The notes under the pieces were generated by a model. That model was not told the DNA's origin and made no database searches. It saw nothing but the letters and a program-made list of their open reading frames with translations. The position numbers and the translations under genes are program-made. From assembly GCA_003013855.2 (NCBI GenBank), contig ML058586.1, positions 2,160,196 through 2,224,195 of the forward strand: a stretch of DNA of 64,000 nucleotides. The letters are read 5' to 3'. Below, piece by piece: positions 29,208 to 41,549 of this stretch (positions are counted from its first letter, which is position 1; every line of letters starts with the position of its first letter). This DNA is from Liriodendron chinense. Lineage: Eukaryota; Streptophyta; Magnoliopsida; Magnoliales; Magnoliaceae.

Positions 29208-30121
29208 CTACCCACATCTGAAACAATGGTCGGGCCTCAATCGGCTGTAAGGATTCAGAATTTTGCTAGGATCGGGCACAATTGCTGAATGTTGCGATCG
29301 AGCTAGACCACTTCCTTGTGTAGTTTGGCGGCCAATATGGAGCTGAGGATGATCTACAACAAGTTCTTTTCCCCTAGATATGGATGGATCTTGAGCGGGG
29401 CTATTTGTGGGGACAAGAGGAGAATGATGGGCACGTGCTGGGGCTCTTGCTAATTGTGTCTCTACACGAATGGCAACTTGATATGCTTCATCCACAGTCC
29501 AGACCAACCGTAATTGAACTTGGTCTTGGATCACGGGCCTTAAACCACCGATAAACCTTGCAGTTTTCTAAGCTTCCGTCTCAGACAACTCATTGTGAGT
29601 TGTGAAGCGATCAAATTCAGATAAATACTCAGTGACGGATCAACTTCCTTGCTTGTAATTTTGGTACTGATGAAATAACACTTCTCATAATCGCTGGGCA
29701 AAAATCGGGATTTAATCAAGCGTTTCATCCAAGACCATGAATGGATGAGGAGTTTGTTCTAGCGGGTGCGCATATTCTGCAATTGTTCTCACCATGCCGA
29801 AGCGCCCGATTTTAACTTGTATGCGATAAGTTTTACTTGCAAATCATCTGGAACGCTCATATAATCAAAGTATCTCTCAACTTCAGCTAACCAATCGAGG
29901 AAATCCTCGATACCGAGTGCTCCATTAAAGTTGGATAGTTCAGCCTTACCTCTAAATCCTCTGTCGGCGCGATCAACATGCACATCTCTAACTGCGGGAT
30001 GTCGGAACACCAAATCTTCAACCTCGTCATTGTTGGATCTGACATCTTCTTCTACAATAGGTTGACGGTTGGCTATCGGTGATGCTCGACGAACAATGTC
30101 GTTGCGCGATACAACTATCAC
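29208..30121 (-). pseudogene. Ty3 gag remnant of element 2
   Basis: The N-terminal part (29,789-30,121) has the retrotransposon gag signature (LSNFNGALGIEDFLDWLAEVE, then YKLKSGASAW). The C-terminal part (29,208-29,534) includes EAYQVAIRVETQLA and ends DHCFRCG. The next codon, inside the CCHC knuckle, is a stop (TAG), after which SEHLSNVCPQR completes the motif. The ORF is broken between the two parts as well. Confidence 0.82.
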
Positions 30122-30852
30122 AAGGGGTGGACGTCATTAAGGGGTTGTTGTGATGTAAGAGTTGCAATGACGTGATCGAACGAAGCTTGCAGCCCTTGCA
30201 TAACTTGAATATGCTCTCGTCGAAACTCCATAAACTCTCTCGATGTTAGGAGTTGTCAACATGGTTATTGTCGTTGCTTGCACTAAAAGTCATCACTGAG
30301 GAAGAACCTCGCTCTGACGGGGGATAACTATTCCGAATTTCGAAATTACAGGGACTCATCAACCTATCTTCGTCGAATCTACGATGGGATATCTCGAATC
30401 CACAAGAAAACACAGAGATAAACTTATAATTTTACTAAAAGTAATGAATACTGCCTGAAAAATTAAATCAAAGCAACACTAACTAGTCCTAAAATCCTAA
30501 TCTACATAGCCTAGGTGTCCTAATTGTAGTAGGAAAGCAAATCAAACAAAAACGAAAATAAAAAGTTCCAAATAAGCAAGTTCAAGCGCGCATTCTTTAG
30601 CTAGTGCCGACCGATCGTCATTGTGGCCGACCGGTCGCGATCGACCGAAAACAATTCAAAGAGTTGGGCTGTTTCTAGGCAAAAATTCAACCAGTCATTG
30701 ATGGTGGATGATCAATCGTCTGGCTTGCTTTTCCTTCATTGTTGCTGACTTTTGGCCCTTCCTTGTGGGCCTTCCTAAACTTCTTCTGAGCACTCTTGTG
30801 TACTTCTCTTAACTCTATTTCTTTGTGGATCATGAGACGCATCGCTAAGTCA

Positions 30853-31830
30853 TTAGTAATCTAGACCATTGATCGATGGCATCCCACGCTGCATGAAAAT
30901 GGTCTTGACTGATCTACTTGTGGCGTACAAACAGGCAACAACGGTCCACACTCAACTTTAAGATGTTCCAAGATCAGTGCCTTGTATCTTCCAATCGGGT
31001 GGGGCACTCCTGGCGAATTATCAAAATAATGGGCCCCATTTGTCAGATCCGACGGCCCGAGCTTACAGCAAGAACCCGAGTACACAGCCCTCTGAACATG
31101 GGCTAACATTGAAATTTTTTATTAAAAAAAGAAAAAGAAAAAAGAGTAACCCAAGAACATTAATCATGTCAGAGCGATCCAGCAGCTCAAACCATGGACC
31201 CCACATGGAGGGAATGATCACATACGTTAGGACGAATGGTAATCATACTCTTGAGCTGTGTTGGGCCAACTCATGATATGCACGTGAAATCCAAACCGTG
31301 CATTGATGCCTATCCTCATTTTGACCGTACATCTGAATTATCACTCCTACCCACAACTCAGGTGGGACACAACACAGCTTGAGCTTATGGTAATTACCAT
31401 GCATTGTGTCATGGCCCAAAAATCACTCCATGATCTAATCTTACGACGCTAGACTCTTGTTATGTGTGGCACTCATGATATATCAGCCTGACGAGTGGCT
31501 CTGATCTTACACACGTGTGCCTTGATTCCACGTGTGAGGCCAGTCGAGGGAATGCAGTACCATTTCTCAATCTATGATAAACCAACGGACCACAATGGGC
31601 GAAAATGCTCTTGAAGGATGCTTAGGATCTGGTCTGCTCAAATAAATTTTGGGATGTGGACCGTCCATTGTAGGGCCCGCAGAACGAACGATCCACATCA
31701 TGTTGTTGGCCTCTTGATTATTTTTATCACGGGGCTCTAGCGAAGGTTCTGGCCCTGCAAGAGGGCTCTGACAGTATGATTCGCAAAAAGTTATACCGGG
31801 CGATTTGTACTAGTTTTGCCTGGTGACCCA
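30853..31830. other. Gene-free stretch
   Basis: No coding potential that I trust. Scattered fragments such as GTGGGACACAACACAGC suggest eroded core repeats. Nothing else identified. Confidence 0.5.
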
Positions 31831-31834
31831 GTCT

Positions 31835-32190
31835 ACGTGGGGCCCACAGTGATGTATGTGTTTTATCCACGCGGTCCATCAATTTTTCAGTTCATTTTAG
31901 ACCATGAGCTCAAAAATGAGTCAGATCCATAGCTTAAGTGGACCACACCATGGAAACGATTAGGATTGAATGCTTCCCATTTAAAAAAAAATTTGGGAGG
32001 GCATAAAAGTTTTGTATCAATCCAATATTTATATTTTCCCTTGATTTAAATGACTTTATAAACAAGTTCGATGGCAAATAGGCATCGCTGGGCTGTAGGA
32101 AGATGCTTCTTGTGGTGTGGTCTTCTTGAGCTTTGTATCATGATCAAGCCTGGAAAATGGATAGACCATGGTGGGCCTGAGAGCTTTTCT
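31835..32190. mobile_element. Core-repeat copy
   Basis: The left arm ACGTGGGGCCCACAGTGATG then TATGTGTTTTATCCACGCGG is well preserved. The middle has GTGGACCACACCATGGAAACG. The right arm is shortened (ATGGATAGACCATGGTGGGCC). Confidence 0.75.
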
Positions 32191-32849
32191 AGTAACAACC
32201 TAGTTAATGGAGGGTTACTGCCGAATCTAAGTCCCCCTCTCAAATGAAAAAAAATAAGAGAAAACAGCTGCATTTGTCCATTCATCAACATTTGTGTCCC
32301 ACCTAATGGGTGAACATGCCTCTCAAGGACTCGGATTAGATACCACCCCAACCTAGATGCTGAGGAGACAGATAGATTGCGTGGCACCTCATCGTTGGTG
32401 GAGAGCAGTGGGGCTTGCACCGATGTGTTGGGGCTGTCAGCGCACCACTGGCACATCTGTGCATGCCCAACCGGTTCTCCACTAAAAATGAGGTGCCACG
32501 CACGCATCCAACTCCTCAGCATCTTGATGAGGGTAGTACCTAATGCGAGCCCGAGCCCGAGCCCGAGCCCGCCTCTCAATTCATGGGTTATGTTCTTATT
32601 ATCCTAATCCATTAATCAATGTGTGGCCCACCTAAAGGGTGGATGTGTGGCTGTCATCATGGGTTACACTTTTGCCGCTGGGGATGAGGAGGTGTCCCCA
32701 AGGACCTAATGATGGGAATAAAAGGTCCCTTTATGAAGTCAAAGTAAGCATACTTTCTCTCCCAAGATAGAACATAATTGAGTAGAAATTGTGAGCTGGT
32801 TGAGCTGCAAACTGTGAAAAGATGGTGCAGTTAAGCAAGATTAAGGAGA

Positions 32850-33400
32850 ATGGATTAGGTGAGACCCGGGGCTCACCCAAGACGGTGCGGCCCTTACCGT
32901 GGGATTACTATGAGGCCCACATTGATGTATGTATTATGTATCCAATCCGTCCATCCGCTTTTTCAAGATCATTTTAGATCATTTTTTCAAAAAATGAAGT
33001 AGATCAATTATCAGGTGGAGCATACAATAAGATACAGTGGTGATTGGACGTCTTACTGTTAAAAGTTCCTTAGGCGCACATTAATGTTTTCGTAGTGTTT
33101 GTTTACCATCTAATCTGTTGATAAGTTCAAATGAGATGCGATTAAGGTAAAAAAAATATATCAGACTGATCCAAAACTTTTGTGGCCCATTAATGGTCAA
33201 TAACCACTGTTTCCTATGCTATGGTCCACCTAATGTTTAGATCTGCTTCATTTTATGTATAATGTCATAAAACCTATCTGGAGAAGCGGAAAGACAAAGT
33301 GGATACATAATACATACATCAAGGTGGGCCCCACTGTAACCCCAAGGTAAGAGCCGCACCGTCTTAGGTGAGCCCGGGGTCTCCTCTCAGCGATTAAGTC
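32850..33400. mobile_element. Core-repeat MITE, arm type 3
   Basis: The left end is GGATTAGGTGAGACCCGGGGC..AAGACGGTGCGGCCCTTACCG. The right end is GTAAGAGCCGCACCGTCTTAG..GTGAGCCCGGGGTCTCC. Inner core arms CATTGATGTATGTATTATG and ACATACATCAAGGTGGGCCCC. Confidence 0.85.
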
Positions 33401-34760
33401 ACTATCTTTAAGACTAGTTCCACCCTACATAGGTGCAATGGTCGATAGTGGGAATGTCCCTATAATAAATCAACCCGCCTCAAAAGTGTAACTCCAACTC
33501 TATCAGCACCACTAGATCAGATCTGAAAATCTACGGTACAGATTGGTTGCACAGGAATTAATTTTATCCACAGAGAGAGATGTCACCAAAGGTGGCAACC
33601 TACCAAATTTCGATACTCCAATTTCTACCTTATCATCGACAGCCAGAGTCCTCCGGATTCTTTTATAGGCCACACTACTAGCAAAATAAAAATCACTGGA
33701 TGCTCGCAAGATGAATACAATTTCAATCAATTCAAGGCTCCCAAGAATCCAGATGAGTCTATTCAAGTGATTTTCTAGGCCCAAGCACATACCAACCTAG
33801 CACATGCATAGGACCATCCAGGCTGTGTATTAGGTGGGACCCACAATTAGATCATCCTAAAATATTTAGCCCAGTCTAATGTCTGATGGCCACACAAGTA
33901 TGAAACTAGTGGACAGTCTAATTTCCCAGTTGGAACTCTATTTTGACCATTGATTTTTTTAAGTACACATCACATGCAGCCTGCCTGATTGGGTGTGTCC
34001 CACCTGATACACAGCTCAGATATCCTACTCATACACCAGGTTGGCATGTGGACCCACATGTATTGAGGCATGTGGGGCTGGCAAGCCTTGGATTCAACGC
34101 GAAGGAATTCTATTTTGATGGTGACTTTAAAATGACACATGAAGCCTTGCAAACAAAGCATATACAGATAGCACGAAAGAGGAATATCGTCTTTGCAAGT
34201 GAATCATAGCCTCGAATTCGTTATCTCTTGAAAAAGAAAATACATTCTCTTCATAATCGCCAAGGCCTCTCATCAAAGGCCTCAAAAAATACAAAATTAA
34301 AGAATGAATTTCTGGAAAAATCCAATATAAAAAGAGAGATATTCACTATGGTTCTGACCAGGTTTTAAAGATATTTTTCTCCAACGATGTGGATCAAGCT
34401 TCATACATGTCGTTTTTATCGCAATTGTGAGCTTTGTCTTTCGTATGTGTTGGCAGTATGACTTGTCGGTCCAATCCGCACCACGAGTAGATGATAATTG
34501 CTTCATTTCAATGTTTTAAAACATTGCGTTTATGATACTTTTTTATATTACGCTAATTTGCTAAGAGTGTTTGAATGGTAGAAAGTGAGAAAAAAAATGT
34601 AATAATTATTCTAAAATGATTTCCATGAACACTATTCAAATATGAGTTTTGTTTTTAAATGTCCGTTTAGGAGAACTATTTAAATATGAATTTTCCATTA
34701 TATTAGGGTTAATGACGTCAACCGTTCAAAATTGAAATCTTCTTAGGCCTACAGGGATGT
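33401..34760. other. Gene-free stretch
   Basis: One minus-strand ORF (33,512-33,790, 92 codons) reads like ordinary protein sequence (VDDKVEIGVSKFGRLPPL) but I do not recognise it and it lacks supporting exons. The rest is AT-rich with no feature I can name. Confidence 0.45.
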
Positions 34761-34767
34761 GTATCTA

Positions 34768-35272
34768 TGATGTAGAACGAAGACTCCATGTTGAAGGACG
34801 AGGTTCAAGTACTTTCCTATTTCATATGGACAAAAAATGACTCAAAGAGAAGTCAACTAAACTTACCATATTCGGTTGATCGATCGACTAATACTGATCG
34901 CCCGAAATTACTCTGGAGCATAAGTTTGGTCTCTGGACACTTTAAAGTTGTTTCGGTAACTCGACCAGTTCCATCCGTCGATTGACCAAGCGCCCAAACC
35001 CCTAGGTTGATCGTCCGACGACAATCAACAGATTATAAAAGTTTTGTGCGATTTCTTCCTTATTTGAATTACAATTCTTTAAATATGTTTATAAGGTTTT
35101 GTTTAAGGTTATATAAGGATGTTATAACTCATTTTATGAGACAGCTATCATATTACTCAATAAACTTTTTGATTTTTATCACTTTTTTCTCATGAATTTG
35201 AGAAAGCTTTTGTGGATTCTTATCCATTTGAGGAAGACATCGATATACCTCATCACGTCCTTCCCTATGTCA
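34768..35272 (+). mobile_element. Solo LTR of the Ty3 element 1 family, opposite orientation
   Basis: It begins TGATGTAGAACGAAG and ends CATCACGTCCTTCCCTATGTCA, the reverse complement arrangement of the LTR at 24,538. The flanks ATCTA and ATTTA (four of five match) are the likely target duplication. No internal region is attached. Confidence 0.8.
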
Positions 35273-36810
35273 ATTTATTATTCAACCCGTTTATATAATC
35301 ACACTAACATGTATAGAGGGCATATGTAAATATTAACTTCACCACAAACTTCTATAACCCTAAGAAGTTTTCAACGTTAGTCATTTAATTTCTACTATTT
35401 TCTATTACGTGGTTCACTTAAGCTTCAACTATGCCTCAATTTTTTTTGCTCATGCCTTAAAATGAACTAGCGGAACAAATTAATAAGATATAAGCATGAT
35501 GGTGAGCCTCACAAATTTTACATGTGAAAATTGTGCGATTGAATTATCTGAACATTAAAGCTTTGCAAACAAGCTCTCTATAAACGTCAGCATTGAGACC
35601 ATTGATGTAATTAGATAAGTTATTACTCATTACTTATTTACTACGAATTATAATTACAATGATGAAAGAAAAATCAAACACCCCCTTAACTTCCATATCT
35701 ACATTTTATATATATATATATATATATAAAAAATTGGGGCAATGAAAAGATGGAAGTTCTGGAAAAGTAATATCTCCAGTGTAATCAATATCCTCTGTAA
35801 GCTTGGTAAGATACAGGAATTTAGCAAGAATGATGATGGGGCCCATTTGGATGAGTGGTCTTGATTATCATTCTGTCATGTGTTTGAACTGTGAGTGTAC
35901 ACATCAGTTCCAAACAATTATGGGTTAAGACTACTTACAGCACGTGTACACATCAGTTCCCTTCCAAAACATCAGGTGGGCCACCACATGGATTGGACTT
36001 TTGCAGTCATCCAATCAGTGGCCTGCAAAAGCATTGGTTAGCTCAAAACAGAGCAATAGTCCACACTCAAGCACCTAAACGCAGTTAATTTTTTTGTGTA
36101 TGGCCCATCCATGTATAGTAGATGAACGATCCTGATCACTTGATGTGTTTGCCACTTGTACTGTGAGTAGAGTGCTGGGTAGAAGTTCTATAACATGAGC
36201 TCAGTAATGACACTCTTTTACCTCAATCAGAACCGCTCAAAGCATAGGTCCCACAGTGGATAGAGCATGGCCCAAAAATCACTCTGATCAGATGGACAGT
36301 TCAGATTCTTTCTTCTTTCATTTGTCACTTTTCTATCTTCTTTTCCATTTTCCATTTTTTTTTATTTCTTCTCATTTCAACTTGAGTTGGCCCCACAGCT
36401 TGACCAATTTAGAATTCTAAATCATGATGGCTTTTGGCAATCAATGGGGTTGTCAATTCAATTGGAACTGTGGCAAGCAACCGTGCAAGTGGTGGGGCTT
36501 TAGTGGGGTCCACGCCATTCAATGGTACTGATGAGGTTGGACCATCGGCTTGAATGGTGGACCATCAAGGCCCTAGCCCAAGCCAAGCCCATCATCACGC
36601 ATCAACCACTGTACGGTAAAAAGGGATTGGATTCACGCAAGGAGTGACTGAAGAAGCAATACCCAGCATGCACGACAAAGTGGCCCACGTGTTTGAGATC
36701 TGCGCCATTCATTAGGTGGGGACCACTCTTCAGCCGATGGATTTGACATCTAAATCCCAATGGGTGAGGGCATTTTGGGTATAAATGATATTTCAAGTAG
36801 AACGATGTCG
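35273..36810. other. Gene-free stretch with eroded repeats
   Basis: 35,340-35,540 contains a degraded right arm of the core family (GAACTAGCGGAACAAATTAA, then GATGGTGAGCCTCAC). There is an (AT)n tract near 35,705-35,728. The remainder shows nothing I can name. Confidence 0.5.
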
Positions 36811-36814
36811 CGGT

Positions 36815-37212
36815 CGCGGATTGGGTAATACCCCCGCCAGGACCTGGCTAGAGACGGACGGTCCTGTCAGGGCTCTGTGGGGCCCAATGTGATGAATATG
36901 TTTTATCCACGCCGTCCATACATTTTGAAAAATCATTTTAGGTAATGAGCCGAAAAATGAGGCAGATAAAATTCTAAGGTGGACCACACCGAAAGAAACA
37001 GTAGTGACGATGACCCTTACCGTTGAAACCTTCCTAGAGCCCACCATGATTTTTATTTGCCACCCAACCTGTTCCTATGGTCACATTGACCTCATTTTTT
37101 GAGCTCATCACAAAAAAGATTTTTAAAAATGGATGGACGGTGTGGATAAAATACATACAGCATGGTGGGCCCCACAGATCCCGACCGTCGTCTCTAACCA
37201 GGTCCTGGTGGG
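36815..37212. mobile_element. Core-repeat MITE, arm type 4
   Basis: The left end is GCGGATTGGGTAATACCCCC..GCCAGGACCTGGCTAGAGACGG. The right end is CGTCTCTAACCAGGTCCTGGTGGGG. The inner core GGGGCCCAATGTGATGAATATG matches the family. It directly abuts the next copy. Confidence 0.8.
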
Positions 37213-37705
37213 GAGCGGATTAACAGCTTAGTGGGTGTTACCTTACCGTGTGGGGCCAACCTTGGTCAATTTTTTTAATATCCACACCGCCCATACGTTT
37301 TTCTAGATCATTTAAAGACTTTATCCCAGAACATAACAAAATCCAAACATATGGTGGACCACAACACTTAAAACAATTGGTGAATTCCCATTAAAAGCTC
37401 TTTGTAGGCCACACAAGTTTAGTGTCAGACTAATATTTCTATTTTACCTTCATCCATTTCTGGTTGACCTTACCAACGGGTTGGATGGCTAATAAACATT
37501 AAAAATCTGCTTACAGTGGTCCCTGGGAAGTTTTTAATGGTGAACATTCAATCATCACTGTTTCTTATGGTGAAGCCCACTTGAGATTTGGATATGCTTA
37601 ATTTCTGGGAGCGTGTCCTAAAATGGGCTGTAAAAATGGACGGAGTGGATATACAAGATATGATCAAGGTGGGCCCTACGGTAAGGGTAACAACCCACGT
37701 CCCGA
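37213..37705. mobile_element. Core-repeat MITE, arm type 2
   Basis: The left end is GGGAGCGGATTAACAGCTTAG..GGTGTTACCTTACCGTGTGGGG. The right end is AGGTGGGCCCTACGGTAAGG..GTAACAACCCACG. The outer arms match the 22,728 copy, not its immediate neighbour. Confidence 0.8.
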
Positions 37706-38111
37706 TGTCACGATGTGAGGAAAACTTTGGTACTCTGGCAGAATGTGATGGATGATACACAGGCACTTAGAAAATAATTAAAAATTATTCAAATTAAACC
37801 ATCAGTTTAGATGTATAATGACCCAAAAATCATGCTTATTTAATTATCTGAATATTGGACCAGTGAACACTTTTTGGACGGTTAATAAAGAACAATATCT
37901 AATGGTCTTTTCTCAACAAATAAGTGCCCATGAATCAAAGGTTAGGATTGTTCAACCATTCGAAATGGACGGTAGATAAACTACAGTGACTATCACAATT
38001 TAATCGGTTTAATTTGAGATAATATGTGCCATGTTTATCATCTCTAAGTGCCTGCGTATCAAGCATCATACGCAGCCAGAGTATCAATAACCCCCGACTG
38101 AGATCGACGGA

Positions 38112-38645
38112 CGAGGATTGCCTATGCCCCCGGCCACAGGAAGTTCCTGTGGTCGAAAGCTGTGTGGGGCCACAGAGATTCCCTTGATAAATCCACTCCG
38201 TCCATTACTTTCTCAACCTCAAAGTAGGACATGATTTCAAAAATCAGTCAGATTAAAAACTCGTGTGACCCACACGACAGGAAGCAGTGAGAATTGAAAT
38301 ATCAACCGTTGAAAGAATCCTGGAGCCCACCATGGCATTTGTATGCCATCCACACCGTTCATAATGTTATTGACAATGGGATGAACCGTATCCACAAATA
38401 ACATCCTGATTTAAAATTTCTGTGCCCCCCACAAAGTTTCCAATTTTAGGTATTCAATCCACGCTGTTTCCAATCTTGTGGCCCACATGAGTTTTGGATC
38501 TGCGTGATTTTTGTCATCCTATACCATTGTAAAGTTGAGAAACTAATGGACGGAATGGATTTTTCACTGGAATCTCTGTGGGACCCACATGGCTTCCAAC
38601 TACAGGAACATCCTGTGGCCGGGGCACAGGCAATCCGCGTCCGAG
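38112..38645. mobile_element. Core-repeat MITE, arm type 5
   Basis: The left end is CGAGGATTGCCTATGCCCCC..GGCCACAGGAAGTTCCTGTGG. The right end is ACAGGAACATCCTGTGGCCGG..GGCACAGGCAATCCGCG. Each outer arm contains its own small hairpin (CACAGGAA..TTCCTGTG). Confidence 0.83.
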
Positions 38646-40850
38646 ATGGACCACACACCTTGAATGCTCCCACGTGAGGCAACGATAGGGTCCAAGTCAC
38701 ACTACAACTTTGTACTATTGGATTACGAAAAGTAGAAAGAGAGGGTGTATCTATCAATAAGATGGGGTAAACGTCCTGACCTCCGTTATAGTGCATAGAG
38801 TACCAAGTTCCAACTCGCAGAAATTAATTCAGGTTCTTTAATGGCAGAGAAGCTATATGGTACTCCGAAAGTGTATGACGTTTAATACACAGGCAGTCAA
38901 AAATTGTACACGTGTCATGTATTAACTCAAATTCAAACCGACTAAATTGTGGCAGATGCTATCATTAATTTAAAGTTCGAAAATCAGATTAGAAAAATAA
39001 TTCTAACCTCTGAACCGTGGACACCTGTTTGTTGAAAAAGGACCATTGGAATTTTCATTTTTAACCGTCCAATAAATATCCACCAATACGGATGGTCGGA
39101 TGATCAGTTAAGTGTAAATTTTGGTCAGTTATACATCTAATCTGAGAATCATAATTTGGACAGTTTAATTTGAGTTTTTTGTATGCTAGGATGCAATTTC
39201 TAAGTAATTTCTTCTTTGCAATTGATGGTGGACTATACCATCAATAACCGTACGAACGGACAAACGTAACCGTCGCATTAATTAGAAAGCGATCTAGGAT
39301 GATCGTCCAGTTGGTATTGCTTTTGTACTATGGACAGTCCATGTAGCATCCACTTGATGGACGGTCCAGATTCAATAACCGTAAAGCCACGTGTATGGTG
39401 ATATCTCATGCAGTGGAAAAAGTAGGAGCTTTCAATGTCACATGGCTATGATTATGAAGCTGGTGATTCCTGGCAGTCCAACTGGTTGGTGGGCCTTACT
39501 ATGGATAGAGCATGGTAACGGCATCTTTGAATGATAGTGGCATCTTTGGCATCTAGAACGTCAGAAGTTTCTCTTTTTTTACCGTACAATTGAAGACCAC
39601 ACAAATCAACAGCCAGGATTGCGTGCCCAGGGTAGTTCTTCTAGAATTGATGATCCACAATACCTCCAAACAGATGGACGGTCCGGATTCACCAGCCATA
39701 CAACCACGTGCACAGTGGGATCTCCCAGTACAAGGGTGAACAGATTCAGGTGACTTCTCTGATTGCTGATTGCTGATTTCTAACAACTGCGAGTTATTCA
39801 ATTGCAGCGTCCTTTTCTACCGTCCGTTTGTAAGGCCACCAATCAGAGATGAGATGTCTACAGTCGGATAGACTGCGCTTTCCAAACCATCATCCATCGT
39901 GGTGGGATCCACATTGTGGCAGTCCAGATTCATCATCCGACTGCAACATGTGGATAGAAGAGTGGCTCTGCGCCTCTACCACAATAAGATAGAACCGTCT
40001 CTATCCTTTTTTTTTTTCTTCTTCTTTTTTAACAACTGATTTTTAAGAGATGGGTTTCTTAAATCCAATGGTGTTAGAACTACAAACGTGGCATCTTAAA
40101 ATTGGGTATTACTTGTAGATAAAAAGAGCTAGTTTTTCGTTCCCACCTCTAATTTATCTTAGCCGTTCACCTGGAGGCCTGTAGATGTGATGGCCCACGC
40201 CCCCAACCAGTGATCCAAGCCATCCAATTGGTAGCCTTCAAATGGATATTACAATTAAAAAAAAAGGGGGGCCCAATCACATGGTTGGGATTATTATCCA
40301 ACGAGTTATATCCTCAATCCACCCTGGTGCCACCATACCAACGATTCTGATTCTCAAGAAGTGGGCCCCACATGTAGCAAATTGGTCAACAGAGCATTGT
40401 ATGCATTTTGCACGTCATTTAGTGCTATGTCGTACGAACCGTGTCCATGCCACTGCAGGTTTCTTAAAGCGCAAGGTAGGCATGGGACCCACGATCGAAT
40501 GGCAAAATGATCATTTCGGATAAGGAATTTTGCTTTCTCACTGTGGGTCCATGTACCCACGTGGCACCTTTTTATTGGGACTGGACGGTGTACGTACGGT
40601 CCCTAAACCTCCAACAATGCTAACAGTACAGACAGCCTGCACGTGTACAGCTTCAACAAAGGTCCACAGTTAATGGGAAAGTTCTCCAATCACATGGCTA
40701 AAGATTGCAATTGGAGAGCTTCTGCTGCATAAATTATGCTTCCACGACCAGATGAAGAGTCCGGATCACAGAAAGGTGGGCTCACTTTCACATCTTATGA
40801 ACAAAAAGTAGGGGTAGCGATGGGCCATTCCGGGCTGGCGCAGCGTAGAC
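38646..40850. other. Gene-free stretch
   Basis: I see no gene. Several short blocks with CAGTCCAGATTCA and GATGGACGGTCC wording recur (39,300-39,960), suggesting eroded repeats of another family. Nothing classifiable. Confidence 0.5.
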
Positions 40851-40856
40851 GGGCCA

Positions 40857-41549
40857 GGGATCGATCACCGTCTCTCCTCTCGAATAACTACTCCAAATTC
40901 ACAGAGCTATCAAAAATCTTCAACCGATCTTATTCGATCTCCCGAAGAATAGCTCAAATTCACAAGCAAAAGAAATAATCTCAAAAAAAACTTTTATAAA
41001 ATATCAATAATAATCTTAATCAATGACATAAGAGAGTATTTAAAGACTATTTGACGAAATAGAAACCTTAGGTACGTAATTAAAGAGTCCTAATCGAACA
41101 TGGAAAGAAAAATCTTCAAATTTGAAAATTTATCGAACATGGCAAGAAAAATCTTCAAATTTGAAAATTTTCGCAAAATTGCACAACAGATTCACACAGG
41201 GTCGGGCATCCAATGGGATTTAAAACTGTCTAGAGAGTTTGGGCAAAACTCGCTCAATTTCGGACGCCCGGTCAAAATTGGTCGAGACCTGATGGTCGAG
41301 TACCCAAAATTCAGGAGTTGGACCAGCAACCCCCTAGAAGAATCAGGCTCATGGTCGGGCACCCGGCTGGGCTGGATTTTCTGAATGTTGGCCGTCATTT
41401 TGTCACTCCGCTTCGCCTCCTTCCGATGGTCCAGTTTCTTCATGTAATCTTCAGTTTTCTGAATGTTGGCCGTCAGTTTGTCACTCTGCTTGGCCTCCTT
41501 CCGATGGTCCTGTTTCTTCATGTAATCTTCAGTGACCCCCTCTACATCA
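40857..41549 (-). mobile_element. Solo LTR related to Ty3 element 2
   Basis: The start (GATCGATCACCGTCTCTCC, then CGAATAACTACTCCAAATTC) aligns with the start of the element-2 LTR. The end is CCCTCTACATCA. The family-typical GGACGCCCGGTC and TCGAGACC motifs lie near 41,265. It includes a 78-bp tandem duplication. The left boundary is approximate. Confidence 0.68.
41377..41532. repeat. Tandem duplication, two 78-bp units
   Basis: TTTTCTGAATGTTGGCCGTC and the following sequence up to CATGTAATCTTCAG occur twice back to back with about five differences. Confidence 0.93.

Larger units (their letters stand above)
27918..30852 (-). mobile_element. Ty3/gypsy element 2, gag-protease only
   Basis: Direct LTR-like repeats lie at about 27,939-28,510 and 30,315-30,852. 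The internal part reads on the minus strand as gag, zinc knuckle, protease and protease-RT linker, then a purine tract AAGAGAGAGCGAC at the 3' LTR. A CAGAGCGAGGTTC primer-site remnant adjoins the 5' LTR. No reverse transcriptase or integrase domain is visible. The LTR sequence carries ACCGGTCGCGATCGACC-type motifs. I found no matching target duplication, so the ends are approximate. Confidence 0.82.

Noticed and set aside
32046..32579. 177-codon minus-strand ORF
   Set aside because: It starts in a GAGCCC microsatellite-like tract and runs into a core-repeat arm. No motif, and composition unlike the two real genes.
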